From: RGIG2206 sp045540915
GTDB lineage: Bacteria > Bacillota > Clostridia > Oscillospirales > Acutalibacteraceae
DNA: 11,861 nt
NCBI GenBank assembly: GCA_045540915.1
Contig: JAZQID010000124.1
Span: 1 to 11,861 of the forward strand
Direction: 5' to 3'
The notes beneath the pieces were generated by a model, which saw only the letters and a program-made list of their open reading frames with translations, was not told where the DNA came from and ran no database searches. This document shows, in pieces, positions 7,074 to 11,861 of this stretch. Each line of letters starts with the position of its first letter. Position 1 is the first letter of the stretch. The position numbers and the translations under genes were made by a program.

Positions 7074-7106
7074 TTGAAAAACTCCTTTTGGGGAGATAAA
7101 GTAGGC

Positions 7107-9104
7107 TTAAAACACACCTCTGCGGCTCAGGCCTCGTGTAAATTCGCCCTCAAGCCGCTCGCCCTTTCGGAAGGCGTCAATGACCTGACGGCACCGTGCC
7201 TTATCCTCGTCGGTGAAGTAAAGCTCGACGAAGTCGAAGCCGTCGAGTCGGTCGTCAAGGTAGAGGGGCAGGCTGTTGAATATCTCGCTGAAGCCGTCGT
7301 GACAGGCAATCGGAAACACCGCTCGCTTGCGGTCGACCAGCTCCTTGGAGCAGGTCTTGCAGTTGTGGGTGCCGCTCGGGCAGTTGCGGGTCAACATCAG
7401 CGGCAGACGGCCGTAGGCAATTATTCCGCCCACACCGACCGCCCTCGCCTGCGACAAGGTCAGCTCAAAGGAAAGGGTGGCCTCGGTTGCCGATTCAAGC
7501 ACACTGTCGGCGGCAACTCGATTAAAAATATTGATGCCGAAGCCTGCGTGGGCACTAAGTCCCGCTTCATTTGCAAGGACAAGGCTCGACAGATTGTTAC
7601 AGAGGGCAAATTTCACCTTTTCGGGCAGACCTTTAAGCCGCTCGCGAATTTTGTCCTCTCGGCCGAACATAGCGCGCGGCAGTTCGACTCCCACCTCGGT
7701 GGGCAGGTCGGGCATCCTCTCGCCAAGGGGCAGATAGACGCGATCGACACCCAAAAGGTCGTCGGGGATCTGCTCCGCCTTTGCGAAGCGGACGAACAGG
7801 CGCGGCTTTTTGCCTGCGCGAGCCGAAATATCGTCAAGTTTAGGCGCGGAAAAGGCCTTTTCCTTAGGCGCGCGAAGCTCAAGCAACTGCGCGACCGCTT
7901 TGCGCCGCAGTTCATTGACGGCGCTTGCAGGCAGGGTCAGGCCCTCCTCGATGTCGGCGGTGAATTTCCCTGCCGCAAAGGGCGTGCCTCCCAGCTTGAA
8001 GCAAAGCTGCTCCGCCCGTTCGGAGTCAAGGGGTCGGTTGATGGCAACCTGCGGCTCATCACCGAGGGCGGCGGCCTCGTTTTCACCGTCCGATAGGGTG
8101 AGTGCCGACGGCTGACCTGCGCGCAGGGTAAAACGTGCATCCACCGCCACCGACTGCCTTTCGGCTCGGTAGAGGGCGTGGATCTGACTAAGCGACTGGG
8201 CCGAGGCGGCCTCGTCGGTCTCGGTACGGCGGCCGAACATATCGGCACCTAATTTTCCCGTATAGTATCCGTCGGTGTGACCCGAGCGGCTGAAAACAGT
8301 GTCAAGCTGATTTTTTAAGGTGCTGTCCACCTCGCCTGAGTCAAGCCTGCTTCGAAAGGCCGACACGGCGGCGGCAACATATTCGGGCCGCTTCATCCGA
8401 CCCTCTATCTTAAAGGATGCGATACCCATTTCGGTGAGTTCCTCCACCCATTCGAGCAGGGACATATCCTTGAGACTGAGTGGATAGGAGCCGTCGGCAA
8501 AGGCAAGTCGGCAGGGCTGGGCACAGGTGCCTCGGTTGCCGCTTCGCTGTCCGATGACGGCGCTCATATAGCATTGTCCCGACAGGCACATACAAAGCGC
8601 CCCGTGGACAAAGACCTCGGTCTCGATGCCAAGGGCTTTGGCATCGGCGGTTATCCGCGCCATCTCCTGCTTTGAAAGCTCGCGGGAAAGAACGACACGC
8701 GAGAAGCCCATCTCCTTGAGCATCGGCAGGGCGGCCGACGAATGTATCGACATCTGGGTCGAGGCGTGGATCGGCATATCGGGGGCGGCCTGCCGCACCA
8801 GTTTGGCAAGTCCGATATCCTGCACTATAACGGCGTCCACCCCTGCCGCACAGGCGACACGCAGGCAGTCGAGGGCCTCAGCCATCTCGGAGTCGGATAT
8901 CAGCGTGTTAAGGGTCAGGTGAACCGCGACACCGCGCTGACGGCAATATCTCACCGCATCGCAAAAGACGGCATCTTCAAAATTGGAAGCGTTTCGCCGC
9001 GCGTTGAACCTGTCCATACCCATATAGACGGCGTCGGCGCCGCTTCTGACGGCGGCATAAAGTGCGTCAATGCTTCCCGCAGGAGCAAGCAGTTCGGGCA
9101 TCAT
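7107..9104 (-). CDS. U32-family protein with DUF3656, RlhA/YdcP-like
   Basis: U32 proteins were first called collagenases; characterised bacterial members (RlhA, TrhP, UbiU/V) act in RNA or quinone hydroxylation with an iron-sulfur cluster. The 665-residue protein has an N-terminal TIM-barrel-like U32 domain starting PELLAPAGS (3-11). Its signature has cysteines at 171, 178, 194 and 198 (ALC, SGQC, GTC, QPC), followed by FKIEGRMKRPEYV (231-243). A long C-terminal half (about 300-665) matches the DUF3656-containing architecture of E. coli RlhA (653 residues), which hydroxylates C2501 of 23S rRNA. More cysteines occur at 575, 582 and 585. The start is within ATGATG; the first ATG (9104) overlaps the zapA stop by four bases. 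The family is certain; the RlhA role is inferred from length and architecture. Confidence 0.92.
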   Translation of the reverse strand: MMPELLAPAGSIDALYAAVRSGADAVYMGMDRFNARRNASNFEDAVFCDAVRYCRQRGVAVHLTLNTLISDSEMAEALDCLRVACAAGVDAVIVQDIGLAKLVRQAAPDMPIHASTQMSIHSSAALPMLKEMGFSRVVLSRELSKQEMARITADAKALGIETEVFVHGALCMCLSGQCYMSAVIGQRSGNRGTCAQPCRLAFADGSYPLSLKDMSLLEWVEELTEMGIASFKIEGRMKRPEYVAAAVSAFRSRLDSGEVDSTLKNQLDTVFSRSGHTDGYYTGKLGADMFGRRTETDEAASAQSLSQIHALYRAERQSVAVDARFTLRAGQPSALTLSDGENEAAALGDEPQVAINRPLDSERAEQLCFKLGGTPFAAGKFTADIEEGLTLPASAVNELRRKAVAQLLELRAPKEKAFSAPKLDDISARAGKKPRLFVRFAKAEQIPDDLLGVDRVYLPLGERMPDLPTEVGVELPRAMFGREDKIRERLKGLPEKVKFALCNNLSSLVLANEAGLSAHAGFGINIFNRVAADSVLESATEATLSFELTLSQARAVGVGGIIAYGRLPLMLTRNCPSGTHNCKTCSKELVDRKRAVFPIACHDGFSEIFNSLPLYLDDRLDGFDFVELYFTDEDKARCRQVIDAFRKGERLEGEFTRGLSRRGVF

Positions 9105-9448
9105 TTATTCTCAAGCATTCTGCGAAGGCGCAGGTTTTCCTCGCTCAGCCGCTTTATCTCGCGGATGGCCTCGTTGGCTTCGACGGTGGCGGAGGCGGAG
9201 TCGGCAATCGCGTGGCGAGCCTCGTCCTTGAGCTGTTCGATGATGCGGTCGCGGCAACTGCACTCGTCGCTGTACTCGAGGGCGCAAAGCACCGCCGCCA
9301 TCGTGGTCGAAAGGCAAGGGTTGCCGTTTGACATAGCGGTCAGGTCCTTCTCCAGCTTCGCGGCAAGCGAGCGGATATAATCCTCATCCTCGTCGGTGTT
9401 GATGTAGTAATCGTTTCCGGCAATTACCAAGCGAACCTTTTTTAACAT
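9101..9448 (-). CDS. zapA: Cell division protein ZapA
   Basis: ZapA binds and bundles FtsZ filaments and promotes Z-ring assembly. The product is 115 residues: an N-terminal globular part with KKVRLVIAGNDYYINTDED (3-21), matching the family's start, and a C-terminal coiled coil (about 65-113, ending IKRLSEENLRLRRMLENK). The frame is open seven codons further to an ATG at 9469, but that has no ribosome binding site. The ATG at 9448 has GAGGG 7 bases upstream and gives the family's usual N-terminus. It is the first gene of the minus-strand cluster, overlaps the U32 gene by four bases, and faces the divergent control region. In Firmicutes, zapA next to U32 genes is a known neighbourhood. Confidence 0.87.
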   Translation of the reverse strand: MLKKVRLVIAGNDYYINTDEDEDYIRSLAAKLEKDLTAMSNGNPCLSTTMAAVLCALEYSDECSCRDRIIEQLKDEARHAIADSASATVEANEAIREIKRLSEENLRLRRMLENK

Positions 9449-9489
9449 TCCTGATCCCTCGCTTATCATTTTTAATGAGTATATACATA

Positions 9490-9518
9490 ATTATAATACT
9501 ACAAACAAGCAATTTAAT
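9490..9518 (-). promoter_or_regulatory. Possible promoter of zapA-U32-maf
   Basis: On the minus strand a perfect TATAAT (9495-9490) lies about 42 bases before the zapA start. The best -35 at 17-base spacing is ATTAAA (9518-9513), only three of six matches. A second -10-like TATACT is at 9483-9478. The region is so AT-rich that such matches arise easily. Confidence 0.35.
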
Positions 9519-9527
9519 AAAGATATT

Positions 9528-9606
9528 TTTTTGATTTTTGACGATTTTTCGAATGTTTTGGTATAATTTGGTTCAAACCCCACGGATTTTTACAAAAAAT
9601 CAAAAA
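9528..9606. repeat. 12-base inverted repeat in the control region
   Basis: TTTTTGATTTTT at 9528-9539 recurs in inverted form as AAAAATCAAAAA at 9595-9606, with 55 bases between. The arms flank the -10 element and predicted start site of the distal plus-strand promoter; the left arm overlaps its -35 by two bases. The repeat could bind a regulator or bend DNA, or be a by-product of the AT-rich composition. Confidence 0.5.
9538..9567 (+). promoter_or_regulatory. Distal promoter of the lipoprotein gene (P1)
   Basis: -35 TTGACG (9538-9543, five of six), an 18-base spacer, and a perfect -10 TATAAT (9562-9567) preceded by TGG, which makes an extended -10. The start site would be near 9574, about 200 bases before the lipoprotein ATG. 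Confidence 0.68.
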
Positions 9607-9644
9607 TTCAAGTTACATTTCACAAGAAATTAAGAAATTTTTAC

Positions 9645-9673
9645 TTGATTATTTGGCAAATATGTTGTAAAAT
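9645..9673 (+). promoter_or_regulatory. Proximal promoter of the lipoprotein gene (P2)
   Basis: -35 TTGATT (9645-9650, four of six), a 17-base spacer, and -10 TAAAAT (9668-9673, five of six). The start site would be near 9680, giving a leader of about 95 bases. Confidence 0.62.
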
Positions 9674-9686
9674 AACAGTGCTTAGA

Positions 9687-9754
9687 GAAGGCTCGGCCTT
9701 TTATTAAGTCTCAAGGTCGGATCACCGACAACTTACAAATCACCGCGCCTCGCG
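9687..9754 (+). other. Structured 5' leader with three small hairpins
   Basis: Three adjacent stems lie between P2 and the ribosome binding site. AAGGC-TCG-GCCTT is followed by TTATT and resembles a weak terminator. GTCGG-ATCA-CCGAC comes next, then ACCGCG-CCT-CGCGGT. The strong GGAGGAG begins only a few bases after the third stem, 8-10 bases before the ATG. Such leaders can stabilise an mRNA. I recognise no known riboswitch class. Confidence 0.5.
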
Positions 9755-9773
9755 GTAAATGGAGGAGATACAT

Positions 9774-10652
9774 ATGAAAAAACTGATTGCTATCCTGCTT
9801 GCGACCGTTATGGTCGTCGGTCTGTTTGCAGCCTGCAACGACAACACCGGTACGTCTTCCGGCGGTAAGACGCCCAACAACAAAAAGGAAGACAACGGTA
9901 TTTCTCTTGACGTAGAATACGCCGAGATCGGCGATCCGTCCAAGAAGGCCGATGCCAAGGTTCCCGAAGGCGGCAAGCATATTCAGACCCTCTCTGTTGA
10001 AGAGAAGGAAATGACCCTCGAGATCGGCACCGTCGGCCAGATCAAGACCAAGATCGTTCCTGACGACGCCGCTGACAAGTCTCTCTATTACGAGAGCTCC
10101 AACGAAGCCGTTGCAAAGGTTGACAAGAACGGAAAGGTTCTTGGCGTTGAGTCGGGTATTGCTACCATCACGGTTATCTCCAACGACCGCAACTTCAAGG
10201 CCAAGGTAGAGGTTACCGTTTACCGCATAAAGACCGACGAGAAAAAGGCCAACGAAATGATCACCCTCATCAACAACGCCCGTAAGGAAGCCAACCTCGG
10301 CGAGATGCCGGTTAAGGCCGAGCTGAACGCCGCCGCTACTGCGCGCGCTTTCGAGGAAGCCGTTGAGAAGGATAAGAAGATGGACGACACCCGTCCTATC
10401 AAGGATTCCAAGGGTGAGAACAAGGCCCACGCCACCATCTTTGAAGATTTCGACATCTATACTCGCGGAACCACCCGTATCTACGTATGGGATTCCTACA
10501 AGGATGTTCAGTCTGCCTACGACGCCATCGTCAAGAACGAGGATAACAAGAACGTTCTTCTCTCCGACGACAGCAAGTACAGCTACATCGGTGCCGGTTG
10601 CTTCACCGACGGCAAGACTACCTATTGGTGCATTCTCCTGTACCTCAAGTAA
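9774..10652 (+). CDS. Secreted lipoprotein with Ig-like (BIG2) and CAP-like domains
   Basis: The 292-residue protein starts with a lipoprotein signal peptide, MKKLIAILLATVMVVGLFAAC, whose lipobox ends at Cys21. A low-complexity Ser/Gly/Lys linker follows. Next comes a bacterial Ig-like BIG2 domain (about 70-150, with YYESSNEAVAKVDKNGKVLG and GIATITV), then a CAP/SCP-like domain (about 157-292, with ITLINNARKEANLGEM and the ending YIGAGCFTDGKTTYW). CAP domains are secreted and of varied or unknown activity. The usual His of SHTRP is Asp here (DDTRP, 204-208), and the GHR-NIL segment is EDNKN-VLL, so the canonical metal-site residues look lost. The ATG at 9774 has GGAGGAG close upstream; an ATG five codons earlier would put that site inside the gene. 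It stands alone between two promoters and a terminator, and its codon use (GTT, AAC, AAG, GAC) looks biased towards high expression. The ligand is unknown. Confidence 0.82.
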   Translation: MKKLIAILLATVMVVGLFAACNDNTGTSSGGKTPNNKKEDNGISLDVEYAEIGDPSKKADAKVPEGGKHIQTLSVEEKEMTLEIGTVGQIKTKIVPDDAADKSLYYESSNEAVAKVDKNGKVLGVESGIATITVISNDRNFKAKVEVTVYRIKTDEKKANEMITLINNARKEANLGEMPVKAELNAAATARAFEEAVEKDKKMDDTRPIKDSKGENKAHATIFEDFDIYTRGTTRIYVWDSYKDVQSAYDAIVKNEDNKNVLLSDDSKYSYIGAGCFTDGKTTYWCILLYLK

Positions 10653-10677
10653 GAATCGGTTTTAGAAAAATTATGAC

Positions 10678-10720
10678 GGGTCCGCAGATGCAAGGGCGTT
10701 TGCGGACCCTTGCTTTATCA
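10678..10720 (+). terminator. Terminator-like hairpin after the lipoprotein gene
   Basis: GGGTCCGCA (10678-10686) pairs perfectly with TGCGGACCC (10701-10709) across a 14-base loop; TTGCTTTAT follows. The T tract is interrupted, so termination may be partial and some transcripts could run on into the DUF554 gene, which has no clear promoter of its own. Confidence 0.65.
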
Positions 10721-10744
10721 AAGCGCAAGGAAAGAAGTGGAAAT

Positions 10745-11470
10745 ATGCCCTGCATCGGAAATATAGTTAATACGGTCGGCGTGCTGATAGCCGCCTGCAT
10801 CGGCCTGATGCTCAAGCGCGGCGTGCCTCAAAAGGTTCAGCAGGTGCTGATGCAAGCACTCGGTATGTGCACCGTCTTCATCGGGGTCAGCGGCACCCTG
10901 CAGAATATGCTCTCGGTCGACGGGGGCAAGCTGCAGGTCAACGGCACGATGCTGCTCATCGTCTCGATGGTGGTGGGCACCGTCATCGGCGAGCTGATCG
11001 ACATCGAGGCCCTGCTTGACCGACTGGGCGAAAGGTTGCGCAGTATGGCAGGCGCCAAGGGCGGCTCGCAGTTTACCGAAGCCTTCGTTACCTGCTCACT
11101 CATCATATGTGTCGGCGCGATGGCGGTGGTCGGCGGTATCACCGACGGTCTCGGCGACCCGTCCACCCTGTTTGCAAAGACCGCTCTCGACTTTGTCGTG
11201 ATTTTAATTTTTTCATCGACGATGGGCATCGGCGCGATGTTCTCGGCCCTGCCGATGTTCTTGTATCAGGGCATATTCAACCTCATCGGCCTGCTCGCAG
11301 GCAACGTTATGCCCGAGCCGATGCTGACCGGTCTTTCCCTCGTCGGAAACGTCCTGATATTCGGTGTCGGCGTCAACCTCGCCTTCGGCAAGCGCATCCG
11401 CGTCGGAAATATGCTTCCCGCCCTGCTCGTCCCTGTAATATGGGAACTCGTGCGCGGCCTTTTGGGATAA
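10745..11470 (+). CDS. DUF554 (YqgA-like) integral membrane protein
   Basis: DUF554 proteins are membrane proteins of unknown function; E. coli YqgA (235 residues) is the best-known name. The 241-residue product opens with GNIVNTVGVLIAACIG (5-20). It has the family's central stretch CVGAMAVVGGITDGL, then DPSTLFAKTALDFV. About six or seven hydrophobic segments are spread along its length, with charged residues at the loops (LKRGVPQK near the start, ALLDRLGERLR in the middle). The frame is open upstream, but the ATG at 10745 is preceded by AAGGA about 12 bases away and gives the family N-terminus. Transport has been proposed for the family, but no substrate can be read from sequence. It lies 92 bases after the lipoprotein gene and before a strong terminator. 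Confidence 0.93.
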   Translation: MPCIGNIVNTVGVLIAACIGLMLKRGVPQKVQQVLMQALGMCTVFIGVSGTLQNMLSVDGGKLQVNGTMLLIVSMVVGTVIGELIDIEALLDRLGERLRSMAGAKGGSQFTEAFVTCSLIICVGAMAVVGGITDGLGDPSTLFAKTALDFVVILIFSSTMGIGAMFSALPMFLYQGIFNLIGLLAGNVMPEPMLTGLSLVGNVLIFGVGVNLAFGKRIRVGNMLPALLVPVIWELVRGLLG

Positions 11471-11476
11471 AGCAGA

Positions 11477-11516
11477 CCCTCTTTGGTACAGTTTTCACCA
11501 AAGAGGGCCTTTAATT
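11477..11516 (+). terminator. Terminator after the DUF554 gene
   Basis: CCCTCTTTGGT (11477-11487) pairs perfectly over 11 bases with ACCAAAGAGGG (11497-11507), with a 9-base loop. The tail CCTTTAATTT is a moderate T tract. It lies 7 bases after the stop codon and separates this gene from the spore protein gene. Confidence 0.85.
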
Positions 11517-11584
11517 TCAAAAGTATTTTCAATCCAAATTTTCTTTCAAAAATTTCTAATCATAAACTTATACACTCCGCAAAA

Positions 11585-11591
11585 AATACTA
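11585..11591 (+). promoter_or_regulatory. Possible sigma-G -10 element before the spore protein gene
   Basis: AATACTA at 11585-11591 matches the forespore sigma-G -10 consensus CATACTA at six of seven positions. The nearest -35-like sequence, TCATA at 11560-11564, is 20 bases away instead of the usual 17-18 and lacks the leading G. Spore protein genes of this class are normally read by sigma-G, which is why this site was looked for. Confidence 0.3.
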
Positions 11592-11634
11592 TTGCAAACG
11601 CATCAAACATTGATGACAAAGGAGTGAAAAAGTT

Positions 11635-11829
11635 ATGGCAAGAAGCAATAAGATCAACGTGCCCGAGGCTCGCGAGGCTCTCGACCGTTTCAAGATGGAG
11701 GCCGCCGCTGAGGTTGGTGTAAATCTCAAGCAGGGTTACAACGGTGACCTGACTTCCAGACAGGCCGGTTCTGTCGGTGGACAGATGGTCAAGAAGATGA
11801 TCGAGTCCTACGAGAACAGCATGAAATAA
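11635..11829 (+). CDS. Alpha/beta-type small acid-soluble spore protein
   Basis: These proteins coat and protect DNA in the dormant spore and are degraded at germination by the GPR protease. The 64-residue product has the family's full length and layout: an N-terminal helix with NKINVPEAREALDRFK (5-20), the GPR-site region MEAAAEVGVNL (21-31), and the conserved C-terminal DNA-binding part LTSRQAGSVGGQMVKKMI (39-56). The GYNGDLTSR insert is typical of clostridial rather than Bacillus SspA/B-like proteins. The ATG at 11635 has AAAGGAGTG at good distance. The gene appears to stand alone after the DUF554 terminator. It is direct evidence that the organism, or its recent ancestor, forms endospores. 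Confidence 0.96.
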   Translation: MARSNKINVPEAREALDRFKMEAAAEVGVNLKQGYNGDLTSRQAGSVGGQMVKKMIESYENSMK

Positions 11830-11861
11830 CTTCCCCTTAACAAAAGCCGTATGAGTGACCT

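Larger units (their letters stand above)
9449..9773. other. Divergent AT-rich intergenic control region
   Basis: This 325-base stretch between the zapA and lipoprotein starts holds no gene that I can support. The part from about 9470 to 9680 is far richer in A and T than the rest of the window. It holds a weak zapA promoter, two plus-strand promoters, a 12-base inverted repeat, and three GATTTTT direct repeats (9533-9539, 9543-9549, 9585-9591). From 9689 on it returns to mixed composition and forms the structured leader of the lipoprotein gene. Confidence 0.7.

Noticed and set aside
7074..8096. A 340-codon plus-strand frame opposite the U32 gene
   Set aside because: The U32 protein is continuous and conserved across this stretch; no independent start signal or family is seen.
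10220..10456. Antisense frames over the lipoprotein gene (including the long one at 9711-10430)
   Set aside because: The sense strand has signal peptide, ribosome binding site and domain matches; the antisense frames have none.

Overview
The window looks like the end of a contig from a moderately GC-rich, spore-forming Firmicute, most likely class Clostridia, perhaps Oscillospirales. The grounds are a T-box leader before hisS, an mreBCD-PBP2-minD-mgsA gene order typical of Clostridia, AGGAGG-type ribosome binding sites, an alpha/beta-type small acid-soluble spore protein, and a lipoprotein joining a bacterial Ig-like domain to a CAP domain. The taxonomic placement is inference from gene content only. 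No mobile element, CRISPR array, tRNA or rRNA was seen.

Positions 1-9448 are all on the minus strand. Read in the direction of transcription, a divergent AT-rich control region (about 9449-9773) is followed by zapA (FtsZ-ring assembly), a U32-family protein resembling the rRNA-hydroxylation factor RlhA, and maf (nucleotide pyrophosphatase). A strong sigma-A-type promoter then drives the cell-elongation genes mreB, mreC, mreD and PBP2 (mrdA). Another near-consensus promoter drives a MinD-like ATPase and methylglyoxal synthase (mgsA). Last come a T-box riboswitch and the first 96 codons of hisS. mreC/mreD, mreD/PBP2 and zapA/U32 overlap by 1-4 bases, which suggests translational coupling. The theme is cell shape and division: ZapA, MreBCD, PBP2 and MinD. 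minC and minE, which usually flank minD at this locus in Clostridia, are missing.

Positions 9449-11861 are read on the plus strand. A secreted lipoprotein with a degenerate CAP domain has two candidate promoters and a 5' leader with three small hairpins. A DUF554 (YqgA-like) membrane protein follows, and then a small acid-soluble spore protein gene. Factor-independent terminator-like hairpins follow the lipoprotein and the DUF554 gene.

An important caveat concerns the left end. Positions 2-33 match, on the minus strand, the 32-nt MGI/BGI (DNBSEQ) 3' sequencing adapter as I remember it. The stop codon that seems to end hisS at positions 10-12 is therefore very probably an assembly artefact. 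The biological sequence starts at about position 34. I found no clearly new multi-gene system. The most interesting leads are the hisS T-box whose specifier does not read as histidine, the reduced Min locus, and the lipoprotein with its complex control region.
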